Source of the DNA: Arsenophonus sp052174535
GTDB taxonomy: Bacteria > Pseudomonadota > Gammaproteobacteria > Enterobacterales > Enterobacteriaceae
Reading direction: 5' to 3'
Length of the DNA stretch: 64,000 nucleotides
Assembly (NCBI GenBank): GCA_052174535.1
Contig: JBQMRQ010000100.1
Coordinates: 1 to 64,000, forward strand
Position numbers and translations under genes: made by a program. Positions 1 through 10,824 of this stretch are shown in pieces (within the stretch, counting starts at the first letter, position 1; each line of letters starts with the position of its first letter). Below the pieces are notes generated by a model. The model ran no database searches, had not been told where the DNA came from, and worked only from the letters and a program-made list of their open reading frames with translations.

Positions 1-1247
1 GCGTACAGAGGTATCCGCAAAATTAAATATTACCTGTGATTCCCCCCTCCATGAATTTATCCGTAATGCTGTGCCAGATAGCTGATATAGCAGCACTGCT
101 GAAACTAACCTCGAAGATTATGCTGCGATAAGGTTTCCATCCCCGTCTTATCTATAGATGTCATCCATAACGGTTATTTGCCACAGAGAATTATATATAC
201 TAGTATTAGTAATGTTGTGATTAAAGTACCTAAGGTAAGGAGATCGCAGTGGCAATAGAATATCCTTCTAAAACTTCTTACTCCGTCACCTTATCTAAAA
301 TATTTAAAAAGCAGCGAGGAGTTTCTACTATAAGGGGGTATCCCGGCGAGCTGGCATACCCAGCGGTGATTTTCACGAAGCTATAATTACTGATTCTCTT
401 AGTAAAAAGCACATGGAAATCCTCCTATTAAAGATTATCAGTAGACTGAATAGAAATGCTTTAAATAGCATTAGCAATAGTATCTGTATGATTTAAGGAA
501 TATGCATTACGTTTATTTTTTTAGCTAAAACCATAATCCCGGCCTGTCATGTAAAATAATCGTCTTTGCCTGCTGCTCATTTATCGAGATCACTTCACAT
601 GGATGTAAGGAGTTCGTTGTAGTTAAAGATGGTTATTGAGAGTCAGAATCAAACTGAACCGAACCTTTTAATGGACTGCAAGAGCATGGTTTAAATATAT
701 TTCTCAGATTTGCTAATGGAAACGGTGCCCTTGGTTTGAATACAAATAGAAATATATTTCCAGACATGTAGTACAAACGCTATTGGGTGCAAAATAACTA
801 ATTACTAGCTTTCACTCCAGAAAGGCATGTAATCCAAGTTAAGATGAGTTTCGAGAGATCTTGTTAGTAGAGAGCCATGATACCGCTAATAAAACTTAAT
901 ATTTATTGGTAAAGTTTTTAGCAAAGTACTATCCTTTAGCGATGAAGATGCTGGTATTCTATGGCTTCTTGTCAGAGAACTTGACGTCAATAAGAGCGAC
1001 GAATTCAATTAAATTGGTTTTTAGCAACAATTAGTCCATGAAGCTAACATACAAAGAAGCGTGGTTTGAAAGCAACCATTTCAATGGTATTTAAGTTGCC
1101 AGAATCTGTTCAAAAAAGATGAAATCGTTTAAGAAAATTTGAGCTTCTGATCCTGGTGCTAATCAATGTTAAGTGTAAAATACAGAACAAATTCATGAAA
1201 TATCAGAACGGAGCATGATCACTATACACCAGTTTTGCTAATAACTC
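1..1247 (+). mobile_element. IS256-family remnant A (5' end outside window)
   Basis: Decayed IS256/Mutator-type transposase copy. It aligns by eye with eleven other copies in the window. The right terminal repeat is still visible at about 1219-1247 (CACCAGTTTTGCTAATAACTC). Frame-hopping translation gives family blocks such as KEFVVVKDGY near 610-640 and a decayed HWTSIRTTNPIE-type block near 985-1015. Many stops and frameshifts make it non-functional. The element runs off the left edge of the window. Confidence 0.85.
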
Positions 1248-2629
1248 GGAAGTACTTCAATCAGTATTTAGGGGGGTAAATCCTATTGCAATCTATTAAA
1301 GATTAGTTCAAAATTAAAGTTAAATTATTCAATAAAACCATATTATCTTACTGGAACTGAAACTAGATAAAATAATTTGACAAAATAATTAAACATTATT
1401 ATTAATGCATAATGAAGAATGTAATAAACATTTCCTAACCCTTTAAGCATGCCAAAAAGATCCAACAGGTAAAGTAGAATCCCGCAGACTTTCAGTATTA
1501 TAGTGACTAGATACCTAATCCTCCATTATATAACTGGAGGATTTTATGATATGAAATATTTACCCCCCTATTGGTGTTTTGATGTTGATATTGCAAATAT
1601 TTAATGCAGTTCTATTTCATTAATGAACATATAAGTAATTTATTATCAATAAACGAGTCAAGAAATATTCTTTATTAGGATACTTCAGTAATCGTGAACT
1701 GAAAAACTGTAGCATAAAGTTTTCTTACTTCAATATAAATTTATAAAATATTTATGATTGGCAACAAAAATAATATTATGGATTCTCACACTATCTAAAT
1801 AACAGTTTAGTAAACTAGTAAAAGCAATAACTGTCTAAATCGAAGAGTGACAAGCTGCACTTGCCCATAGATTAAAATACGGGCATATCAGCTGATAGAG
1901 TTTCTCATGCTACAGATCAACGAGGATACATAGATTATTATTAGAGTTTAGGAAAATAGTATATAGTAAAAGGATTATTTGGCTGCCATCATTAAATATG
2001 AGTATACAAGAAGTGCTTAATTGATTAAAGGTAAATCTACCGCTATTCCTAATTTACTAGATTAAATAGCGGTATCAACGACTCAGTAACCTTAATATTT
2101 AAATAGTTGACATAAAAAGCAGCTAGTTAGCTTAACAAAGCATAAACAAGGAAATTGTCATCGAATTATGCAAATCCTCAATGTTGAACTACTTATTGCA
2201 CTGCCAAAAGTTGCCATAATGGAGAATGGTAATGCATATTCCCAGATCATGGTGATAATTCTCTTCTTTATTATATCAGGCTAGTATTTAAAACAAACTA
2301 GCACTGGCTGGAAAATATGAATACTGGGTATCAAAACATAATAACACCTATCTGTAAAGGTTATTTATTCATAACTCAATGGAAAATCCTACCAAGACTG
2401 GTAATTAAAGAACTATTCACTACACTTAGGTTTTTAACCATAATGAAAAGGCCGACCAATTAGCTTTAGCGATGGTGGCCGGTATGACTAACAAGATAGC
2501 ACCGTATAGTATTATCTTTAATGATCCATAATCAGAGTTACTATAAAACACCTCGGCCTCATATCATTTTGAGTAAAAAACGTTTATCATGTTATGATAA
2601 TGATACTTGTTATAAAATTTCTCATTCTA
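1248..2629. other. Gene-free decayed stretch, unidentified
   Basis: I find no intact gene. Short readable pieces remain on the plus strand (KADQLALAMVAGMTNKIAP near 2450-2510; QAALAHRLKYGHISA near 1850-1895), which suggests one or two old gene ghosts, but I could not assign them. Two perfect inverted repeats occur: 1517-1543 (9-bp arms, followed by TTATG) and 2038-2074 (10-bp arms, 17-nt loop). Confidence 0.5.
1517..1543 (+). terminator. Terminator-like hairpin
   Basis: Perfect 9-bp arms AATCCTCCA/TGGAGGATT with a 9-nt loop, running into TTATG. It could be a relic of a rho-independent terminator, or a palindrome that arose during decay. No intact gene ends just upstream. Confidence 0.3.
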
Positions 2630-3620
2630 TTAAGAATATTTTGCTATAGAGCTTAATATGAAAAAGCAAACGGTCATACAAATCAAAGAAATTCTTTCTC
2701 ATTTCCTGCAGCATAGCATAAAGCTGCATTTCATTAGTTAGTTCATCGATAATTTATCAGATGATATCAATTTATACATTAAAGAAACTCATTCTATTTT
2801 ATCCTGATTATATTGTTACAATGAACATGTTATTCACTGGAGAGATTTATAATGGTTACAGCAATATCATTACAAAGTCCACAATTGCAGAAAATCATTT
2901 AACAAAACTTACTAGAAGTCCTATAGCAAAACTGAATTGAGAAGGATAAATATTTTAATTATCTTTGATGTACGTTGAATAACTGAACAATACAGAAGTA
3001 AGCGAAACAAACAGGCATTGATTTGAAAGCAAGGTTTAGATAGTGGCACTACTTTCTTGCTTTATCGGCGACACCCAACATAAATTGCACTAAATGATAT
3101 TGCTAAAATCGACAAATATTTTCTATGAATTCTTTAAAGAAAATCATTATATTTCACATAGAAAATCTAGAAGAAGTAAAAGAGTGTAAGATAAAAAAAG
3201 AACGAATCTCGCGGCCTTAATCAACAGAGATCGACATAGCTCATTGTAATCAATAAGATCTTGAAGAGTTTAATGCAGATTGTATTAGCCGTTTTCTTGA
3301 GCTAATTATTGATAAAGAGTCAATCTTTTACTTGGATGGAGCAAAATCGTACGAAAGCTTTATTAGCAAGAATGAAATTAGTCACCATTATCTAATGAGA
3401 TTAGATAATTATAGAATTATTTGTAAGGAGCTCCACATTTAAAATGTGGATAGTTATATTAATCAATTAAAAGGAGATGGCTAAGTAGATTCCATGATAC
3501 AGGGTCATTTTATTTACTGAACTATCTGGCTAAAGAAGATTGTTTAAAATCAGGAATAATTAAAATATAGATGTGCTTATAAGTTGCTCTATAAGAAAAA
3601 CAACAATTTTTGCTAATATA
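2630..3620 (+). mobile_element. IS1595-family remnant 1
   Basis: Decayed transposase of the IS1595 (ISXO2-like) family. Frame-hopping translation gives MKKQTVIQIKEI at the start, a remnant zinc-ribbon part (YHYKVHNCRKSFN), a helix-turn-helix part, then LDGAKSYESFISKNEISHHY and HIQNVNSYIN-type blocks near the C terminus followed by LSRFHGVGSFYLLNYL. Terminal repeats are GCAAAG-type: ATTTTGCTATAG at the left and TTTTTGCTAATATA at the right. It carries two perfect palindromes (3387-3409 and 3432-3450) absent from sister copies. Confidence 0.8.
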
Positions 3621-3888
3621 GCCGTTAATAAACATTAAGCCTTTCAATGTTAAAGGTAAATACAAAAAATTGCGTAGGTAATAAGTAGTAATGACAAAGA
3701 TGGCTGAGATCTAGACTTTCTAAACCTAGATTATTTTTAGCTTAAATCTCCTTAGGATAATAAGGTAGTGAATTAACGAATTACATAGAAGCCTGCCTCC
3801 AACGTCTATAAATAAGGCTATTTATTAGGTTGGAGAACTCTACTGTCAATATCTAAATTTAGATACCTTGCAAACAAGGATGGTATTT
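3621..3888. other. Gap with stem-loop before small ORF
   Basis: Non-coding stretch between IS1595 remnant 1 and a short ORF at 3889. The only structure seen is a two-part stem at 3797-3837: CTCCAAC pairs with GTTGGAG and, inside it, ATAAATA pairs with TATTTAT. It may be a relic of a regulatory leader or terminator. Confidence 0.35.
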
Positions 3889-4590
3889 ATGATAGCAAAC
3901 AAAGAAGCAAAAAGTATTAAAAAATATACCACTAACAATGAGGTTAATGATTTTTTCTGGCAATCAGCAAGAAATTACCGCAATCACAAAGTCAAATAAT
4001 GAATAAATATATTCTAGCAGGAATATATCCTAATTTATTAATATTTTATAGTGAAATAATAGTTTTTTCAACCAAATAATTCATTTATTGAATAATTAAG
4101 CTTTTTTGCTAAAAATGAATAAAAATACTTTTTAGATATGAAATTCGAGCTTCATAGCAAAAAATCTTTTTTATTGATTTACAAAAATAAAAACCTATTT
4201 TAAACCTAGTATTAATAATAAACGGATAGTTTCCGTATTCAGAAAAGAAGTCGAACAGAAAATGACTTAAATTATATTACCGCAAGTAAAGGCAGATAAA
4301 AATGGCGAAGAGAATAAGCTATCTTACCGCCGTCACTTTATTTAAATAGTATAAAGTACGCTTACTTATATGTAAGCGATATCGATTTAAAATGGATATT
4401 ATTTAACCGGTATTGAATCGGATAAAACCCGTTTATGCTGAAGTATAATGAGTATTATACAATCCATCTATTAATGGATGATAGATTATTTGATGCAATA
4501 TTATTGAATCCAGACCTGGCGATTAAATTTAATAAAATCCGTACTTTTCAGTCTGACTATCAGAAATATAAGATTTTAAGCTATTTTTAA
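3889..4590 (+). pseudogene. Unidentified decayed gene (start and end readable)
   Basis: A 36-codon ORF (3889-3999, starting MIANKEAKSIKKYTT) has a Shine-Dalgarno-like AAGGATGG 6-7 nt upstream. Further coherent plus-strand stretches follow in shifting frames. The last is a 51-codon ORF at 4435-4590 that contains FDAILLNPDLAIKFNKIR and ends in TYR-rich KYKILSYF. Together they would make a protein of about 230 residues, so one broken gene is plausible. I do not recognise the family. It could also be two unrelated fragments. Confidence 0.3.
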
Positions 4591-4617
4591 CTGGACTCTT
4601 ATCATTAATGAGGATGC

Positions 4618-6333
4618 TTAGTTAAGCTTTATTTTTAGAAAATTAACTATTTCAGTGATATCAATAAATTCTTTTTCATTATTACGTCGCTGTTTATATT
4701 CAACCTTGTTGTCATCTAAATTACGATCACCGATCACGATGGCATGAGGTATGCCAATAAGCTCCATATCGGCAAACATCACACTAGGTCGTTCTTTTCG
4801 ATCATCAAAAATGACATCAATACCATTGGATTGCAAATCAGAGTAAAGTTTTTCAGCAACTTCTTTAACACGATGTGATTTATCCATATTCATTGGTAAA
4901 ATAGCAACTTGAAAAGGTGCGATTGCATCAGGCCAAATAATTCCTTTATCATCATGACTCTGTTCAATTGTAGCTGCTACAATCCGTGTGATACCGATAC
5001 CATAACACCCCATCGTTACCGTTTGATTATGTCCCTCTGAATTTTGCACGCTGGCCTTCATTACTTTAGAATATCTAGTTCCGAGTTGAAAAATATGACC
5101 AACTTCAATTCCACGTTTAATTTGTATAGTTCCTTTACCATCTGGACTAGGATCACCTTCAACCACATTACGTAGATCATAAACTTCGGGTAAAGGTATA
5201 TCTCGCTGCCAATTAATACCAAAATAGTGTTTATGATCAATATTGGCAGCGGCACTAAAATCACTCATCACAGAAACGCTGCGGTCGATAATCGCTGGTA
5301 TTGGTAAATTAACAGGGCCTAATGAATTAGGACCTGCTTTCAATATTGCTCGTATCTCTTCTTCTGTTGAGAATTTTAGTGGGCTCGCAACCAGAGGATG
5401 TTTTTCTGCTTTCATCTCATTTAACTCATGATCACCACGGATCAATAAGGCAATGAGCTGATGACCACTCTCTTTTGCTGCACTGACAATTAAGGTTTTT
5501 ACTGTTTTCTCAATAGGTAAACTATATTTATCAACTAGCTCAGCAATGGTTTTTGTGTCAGGGGTATCAATAAGACGCATATCTTCAGTTGGTGGAGCAC
5601 ACTCTTCCGTAAGACAAATCGCTTCTGCTAATTCAATATTAGCAGCATAATCTGAAATAGTAGAAAAAACAATATTATCTTCACCACTATCAGCTAAAAC
5701 TTGAAATTCATGAGAAGCATTTCCACCGATAGAGCTAGTGTCTGCTTGGACTACCTTAAAATTAAAGCCAATACGGCTAAAAATTATACTATATGCCTTA
5801 TACATTGCATCGTAAGTTTGTTGGAGCGAATTTTGATCAGTATGAAAAGAATAAGCATCTTTCATAAGAAATTCACGGGATCGCATCGCACCAAAACGTG
5901 GTCTTATTTCATCACGAAATTTTGTTTGAATTTGATAAAGATTCAATGGCAGCTGTTTATAAGAACTCACTTCATTACGAATGAGATCAGTAATTACCTC
6001 TTCATGAGTAGGACCTAACACAAAAGATCGCTCGCCACGATCAACAAAACGAAGCAATTCTGGTCCATATTGCTTCCAACGCCCACTTTCTTGCCATAGA
6101 TCTGCTGGCTGAACTATCGGCAGAGAAATCTCAATTACACCAGCTCGATTCATTTCTTCACGAATAATATTTTCAATTTTGCGCAGTACACGAACACCAG
6201 TTGGTAGCCAGTCATATAGTCCTGAAGCAAGTTTACGGATCATACCTGCGCAAAGCATCAACTTATGACTAATAACCTCAGCATCGGCGGGAGTCTCTTT
6301 TAAAGTAAAGAGAAGATATTGTCTTGTACGCAT
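4618..6333 (-). CDS. proS: Prolyl-tRNA synthetase
   Basis: Class II aminoacyl-tRNA synthetase that charges tRNA-Pro in the cytoplasm. At 571 residues it is full length for the E. coli-type enzyme. Motif 2 is FRDEIRPRFGAMRSREF at residues 139-155. A YbaK-like editing insertion (about residues 220-405) clears Ala-tRNA-Pro. Motif 3 is the GCYGIGITRIVAA region near 445, followed by the C-terminal anticodon-binding domain. The start MRTRQYLLFTLKETPADAE matches the family. The usual enterobacterial neighbours (tsaA, rcsF, nlpE) are gone: the gene stands alone between deserts. A 9-bp-arm palindrome lies 65 bp upstream of the start. Confidence 0.98.
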   Translation of the reverse strand: MRTRQYLLFTLKETPADAEVISHKLMLCAGMIRKLASGLYDWLPTGVRVLRKIENIIREEMNRAGVIEISLPIVQPADLWQESGRWKQYGPELLRFVDRGERSFVLGPTHEEVITDLIRNEVSSYKQLPLNLYQIQTKFRDEIRPRFGAMRSREFLMKDAYSFHTDQNSLQQTYDAMYKAYSIIFSRIGFNFKVVQADTSSIGGNASHEFQVLADSGEDNIVFSTISDYAANIELAEAICLTEECAPPTEDMRLIDTPDTKTIAELVDKYSLPIEKTVKTLIVSAAKESGHQLIALLIRGDHELNEMKAEKHPLVASPLKFSTEEEIRAILKAGPNSLGPVNLPIPAIIDRSVSVMSDFSAAANIDHKHYFGINWQRDIPLPEVYDLRNVVEGDPSPDGKGTIQIKRGIEVGHIFQLGTRYSKVMKASVQNSEGHNQTVTMGCYGIGITRIVAATIEQSHDDKGIIWPDAIAPFQVAILPMNMDKSHRVKEVAEKLYSDLQSNGIDVIFDDRKERPSVMFADMELIGIPHAIVIGDRNLDDNKVEYKQRRNNEKEFIDITEIVNFLKIKLN

Positions 6334-7035
6334 TATTAACTTCCATCAACAATGATTACTTGCAGGTTAGTATTAACAAACCATAAAAATCATTCTCTAT
6401 CTTATCAGCGATAAGATAATGCCTAAAGATATAATTTTAATTTATTAACGCATATAAAGCGAGAAAACTATAGTGATATTTACTAAAATTTGTCATTAAA
6501 GGTTAAAATCAAGAAGATGGATAGTAGATATTTTATTAGCAACATTTTATATGTCTAGCACAAGATTTTGCGCTAACATACTTGACAAATAAAGTACTTA
6601 AAGAAAGGATAGAAATCTATTGCTCAATTACCTGTTTTTGAGCAGTAACAGAAAAATCACTTTCATCTCATTAGTCTTCATTATCATAATATTTTTATCA
6701 TCTATATCATTCACAGTAGCCATTTCGCTATAAATAGGGCGGTGCGCGACAAGTATTTATATAATGATCTTGGACAAAACAGCTATGATTATAAAGATTT
6801 CTAATGCATCTCTAATTCTTTTACTATTATTTAATAATTATTGTTAATGATCCATCAAAATAGATAATTAAATCATCAGTAAACTAATTATTCTCTTTGA
6901 TTTATAGTAAATACAAAAGTATTAATCAATCTTTCCATGATCAGATAATAGTTTTCATTGTTTCATAATGCTATGACATTTAATAAATTTTATTGGTATA
7001 ATTTATGAAAAATAGTAAAATAGTGAGGTAAGGTT
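6334..7035. other. proS upstream desert with palindrome
   Basis: No protein gene is seen here. A perfect inverted repeat at 6398-6418 (TATCTTATC-AGC-GATAAGATA) lies 65 bp upstream of proS, where an operator or 5'-UTR hairpin could sit. At the right end is a sigma70-like promoter for the small ORF at 7036. The rest is AT-rich without recognisable similarity. Confidence 0.5.
6973..7002 (+). promoter_or_regulatory. sigma70-type promoter for small ORF 7036
   Basis: ATGACA at 6973-6978 and a consensus TATAAT at 6997-7002 are separated by 18 nt. They lie 34 bp upstream of the ATG at 7036, which has a GAGG-type ribosome site just before it. In DNA this AT-rich such matches occur by chance, so the linked order promoter, ribosome site and ORF is the main argument. 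Confidence 0.5.
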
Positions 7036-7134
7036 ATGGATACCAATTTTAATTATGGTTTATGTACTGCGATTGTTGTTGTATTATTAATAATGTATTC
7101 TTTCTTTTATTTTCTGAGTATTATATTATCTTAA
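7036..7134 (+). CDS. ynhF: Small membrane protein, YnhF-like
   Basis: A 32-codon ORF. The peptide begins MDTNFNYGLCTAIVVVLLIM and continues as a single hydrophobic segment. From memory it resembles the E. coli small inner-membrane protein YnhF, of about 29 residues (MSTDLKFSLVTTIIVLGLIV): the pattern M-x-T-[DN]-[LF]-x-[FY]-x-L-x-T-x-[IV] is shared, as are length and single-span topology. GTGAGGTAAGG lies immediately upstream as a ribosome site and a good -10 box sits 34 bp upstream. The biochemical role of YnhF is unknown. Its survival in DNA that has lost most non-essential genes suggests either function or chance; identification is moderate. Confidence 0.55.
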   Translation: MDTNFNYGLCTAIVVVLLIMYSFFYFLSIILS

Positions 7135-7238
7135 CTGTCTCTTTTTATTGTTGTAACAATTTTAGTTAACTAAAATAATGCACAGCAGGCTTGGGAGAAC
7201 TCCATTCCTTCTACTGCAGCCTATATAATAAATAGGAA

Positions 7239-8969
7239 TTACATTCTTTCTACTGTTTCAATTCCTAATGTGTCTAAACCAATTTTTAAGGTTTTTTGCG
7301 TCAATAATGCCAGTTTTAATCGGCTTTCTTTTAAATTGTTATTTTCTATATCTAAAACTGAACAATGTTCATAAAAACTAGAAAATAATTTAGCTAAATT
7401 ATATAAATAAGCGCACATAATATGTGGTAAACCTTCACGAGCAACGATTAATATCGTCTCTTCAAATTGTAATAAACGTATCGCTAGGGCTTGTTCATAC
7501 TTATTTGTTAAAATGATTGAATCGCCTAGTACACTTGGATCAATATTAGCCCGCTTAAAAATAGAAATAACACGGGCATAGGCATATTGTATATAAGGCG
7601 CGGTATTGCCATTAAAAGTTAACATATTGTTCCAGTCAAAAATATAATCAGTTGTACGATTTTTTGATAGATCAGCATATTTTACTGCAGCAATACCAAC
7701 TACCTGACTAATCGATTGCAACTCCTTTTCTAGGATAGCTGGATTTTTTTTTCGGATAAGATCACTCGCCCGCTCAATTGCTTCATCAAGTAATTCGATA
7801 AGCCGGATCGTCCCGCCAGCTCGAGTTTTAAACGGCTTACCATCTTTACCTAGCATCATACCAGACATGTGGTGCTCTAATGACATTGTGTCGGGAATAT
7901 AGCCAGCTTTACGTACAATTGCCCATGCTTGCATGAGATGTTGATGTTGGCGTGAATCTATATAGTATAATACTCGGTCAGCATGTAATATTTCATGACG
8001 ATATTTTGCACAGGCAATATCTGTTGTCATATAAAGAAAGCCACCATCTTTTTTCTTGATGATAATCCCCATGGCATCACCATCTTTATTCTTAAATTCA
8101 TCCAAATATACTACCATCGCACCATCATTTTCAACGGCTAACCCTTTATCTGTTAAATCAGCAACAATATCAGGTAGCATATTATTATATAAACTTTCAC
8201 CCATCACATCGTTTTCTGTTAAAGTAACATTCAAACGATGATAAATTTGTTGATTTTTTACCATGGTAATATCAATCAATTTGCGCCACATTTTACGACA
8301 ATATTCATCACCAGATTGTAGTTTAATTACATAATTACGCGCAATTTCAGCAAAGTTTTCATCTTCATCATAATGTTTTTTAGCTTCACGATAAAAAGTT
8401 TCTAGATCAGCTAAAGCCATATTATTAGCATTTTCTTGTTGAATTTTTTCTAGATATGCAATCAGCATACCAAACTGGGTCCCCCAATCGCCTATATGAT
8501 TAGCACGTATTACTTTATGACCTAAAAACTCTAATGTACGAGCAACTGCATCACCAATAATAGTGGAACGTAAATGACCAACATGCATCTGTTTTGCTAC
8601 ATTTGGAGCTGAATAATCAATAATTACGGTTTGTGGTTTAACAATGCTAATTGCTAATTTTTCATGTTGCAAAGTAAGTTCAATTTGTTCAGCTATCCAT
8701 TGTTTATCAAGAAAAATATTAATAAAACCTGATTCTGTTATTTCAACTTTGCTGGCAATATTTTCCAGGTTTAGTAGTGGCAGAATTTTTTCAGCTAATT
8801 GACGTGGAGGAATGCCGATTTTTTTAGCTACAGATATAATACCATTAGCTTGGTAATCACCAAATTTGGATTTTGTTGAATGGCGGATACATGCCTCACT
8901 ACCTTTAGGAGCCCCTACGGCAATTAATGCATTATTAATTTTTTTTGAAAGAATAGCCTGAATATTCAT
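7239..8969 (-). CDS. argS: Arginyl-tRNA synthetase
   Basis: Class I synthetase that charges tRNA-Arg. At 576 residues it matches the family length. The N-terminal Add-1 domain begins MNIQAILSKKINNALIAVGA, the HIGH-type signature HVGHLRST is at residues 129-136, and the C-terminal DALR anticodon-binding domain ends in the conserved LDTLGIETVERM. In E. coli argS is followed by yecM and cutC. Here cutC is still the next intact gene beyond argS, but yecM has been replaced by nested IS remnants, so the ancestral block is still traceable. Confidence 0.98.
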   Translation of the reverse strand: MNIQAILSKKINNALIAVGAPKGSEACIRHSTKSKFGDYQANGIISVAKKIGIPPRQLAEKILPLLNLENIASKVEITESGFINIFLDKQWIAEQIELTLQHEKLAISIVKPQTVIIDYSAPNVAKQMHVGHLRSTIIGDAVARTLEFLGHKVIRANHIGDWGTQFGMLIAYLEKIQQENANNMALADLETFYREAKKHYDEDENFAEIARNYVIKLQSGDEYCRKMWRKLIDITMVKNQQIYHRLNVTLTENDVMGESLYNNMLPDIVADLTDKGLAVENDGAMVVYLDEFKNKDGDAMGIIIKKKDGGFLYMTTDIACAKYRHEILHADRVLYYIDSRQHQHLMQAWAIVRKAGYIPDTMSLEHHMSGMMLGKDGKPFKTRAGGTIRLIELLDEAIERASDLIRKKNPAILEKELQSISQVVGIAAVKYADLSKNRTTDYIFDWNNMLTFNGNTAPYIQYAYARVISIFKRANIDPSVLGDSIILTNKYEQALAIRLLQFEETILIVAREGLPHIMCAYLYNLAKLFSSFYEHCSVLDIENNNLKESRLKLALLTQKTLKIGLDTLGIETVERM

Positions 8970-9095
8970 CTGATTACCTTAATGATGAAATAGTGGTCGT
9001 GTTGAACTTAATAAGATATATAGCTATAAGAATCATGATAAAATAGTTGGCTTTATACTAAAATTAATTATTCTCTTTCTAGTATCAAGAATTAT

Positions 9096-10553
9096 TAAAT
9101 TATTAGCAAAATCTAGTTTGTAGCAATCACGCTACGTTTCACTTTAATGCTTCTTGTATCTGTTCTTGATCCTTAAAATTTAATATTGTTTAGCACTAGG
9201 ATTTCAACAAGGTTAACTCTCTTAGATGGTTATAGCTTTTCTGAGCAAATAAAAGCAACTTTAATACCATTCAAATGGTTGCTTTTCTTAAACCACAGTG
9301 CTTCTAATATTAGTTTTATAGCGCACACTATCACGAAAAATTAATTTAATTAAATTTTTCATTCTTATTGACGCCCCATAGTGCACTGACGAGAAACATC
9401 GAATGCTTAACCATTCTTCTCAATCTTTCTCCAACTTCTTCATCGCTGTAGGATACGCTAAAAACCTTGACAATAAAATATCAAAAAACTTTATTAACGA
9501 TATTTGTGGCCTTCTACTATCCAGGAGGAGAGCTCTGGAATTAACCTTAACTTTCGATTGTATGACTTTAAGAAGTGAAAGGGAGCATATTAGCTATTTT
9601 GTGTAACTAATGGCGTTAATGCTGTATGCCAAAGAATATCTTTACTATTACATTCTAAAAAACTAATGACACCGGAACTGTGTGATGGGGTTATAACTGG
9701 CCGCCCCACAGCAAGCCTGAAAATACAATTAAGTCAAGATGTTTCGCAAGGCACATTGAGAGGTTTAACCTAACTCGTCTCTGACTTTTAGTAAGCATAT
9801 TTGAGCGCAATACGCTCCTTATATCCATTCACAGCACCGCCAATTATAATCAGCAGGCAAGGACGATCAGCCTCTCCCTGACAGAACCGACAGATGCTTT
9901 TCGACAAGAAATAAACGTTAGACGTATTGCTTAAAATCACGTAGATATAATTCTCTATGCTTTTCAAGCATTACCCCTATTTCAGTCTGATGACAACACT
10001 TTTAGAAAGAAACCATATCGTTTTCACCAAAAAACGCTAAGAAAGCTTCATGAAAATCACCGGTGGAATATCTGTAGAACAGCCATACTAACAATCATTC
10101 GCTTCTTTTTCACGCTTCAGACAAAGAAAGGGTAGAAATGAGCTATTGAAGTATATTCTATTCCAGTTGCGACCTCCTCCATTAATCTTAAGTACTTTAA
10201 TCTAAACATCGACAATATCAATCTGTATGGTTATCTGTAGTAAATAATCGTTATGAACGACCATATGAACCTGGTTGATAAAGCGGCGTTGTGAAGCATG
10301 TTGTTGCAGTATAATAGCTTCGAGCTCAGGTTCAATAGCGGTACACTATTAGTTTCTTGTAACACTATTACGGATGGATTCATGGAAGGGATAAGATAAT
10401 ATCTAGCTTCTCGGATATTTGTAGAGGTAAACCTTATTCATGATATATTATCTCTCTGTTATTGAAATCATCCATGAAACCAATCAGAAAGGAGAGGGAT
10501 TATATCCCGCTGCTATTTCCAAAAGCTCATACATCAAAAATGAGTATAATTCA
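9096..10553 (-). mobile_element. IS256-family remnant B
   Basis: Full-length but dead IS256-type copy of about 1.46 kb. Right terminal repeat at 9098-9120 (ATTATTAGCAAAATCTAGTT) and left terminal repeat at 10529-10553 (CATCAAAAATGAGTATAATTC), both degraded forms of the shared end GAGTTATTAGCAAATCTGGT. The transposase reading is interrupted throughout. It lies between argS and cutC where yecM is expected. Confidence 0.85.
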
Positions 10554-10824
10554 TACTATATGTTATTATTTTGTTAAAAAATAATAGAAGATTTTGATTT
10601 ATCTAACTTTTAAAATTACACTTCTGTAAAATTGTAATTTTTATTAGAAATTTTAATTTTAAAATAAGCTATATTAAGTTTCTTTAGTTTCTATATAAAA
10701 ATTTATCTTTAAGGAATAGAAAGTTCAAATATATTGAAATTTATTAGCAACAGTTAATGCTTTTTTATAAAAATTATTCTTTTCCATTAAAATTAATTAA
10801 TCATTTCAATTAATCGTTGAAAAG
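10554..10824. other. Very AT-rich spacer
   Basis: Between two IS remnants. Long A and T runs, no readable gene fragment, no convincing regulatory site. Confidence 0.6.

Noticed and set aside
1840..2560. Possible gene ghosts on the plus strand
   Set aside because: Some coherent peptides are readable, but none could be tied to a known protein with confidence, so no gene was called.
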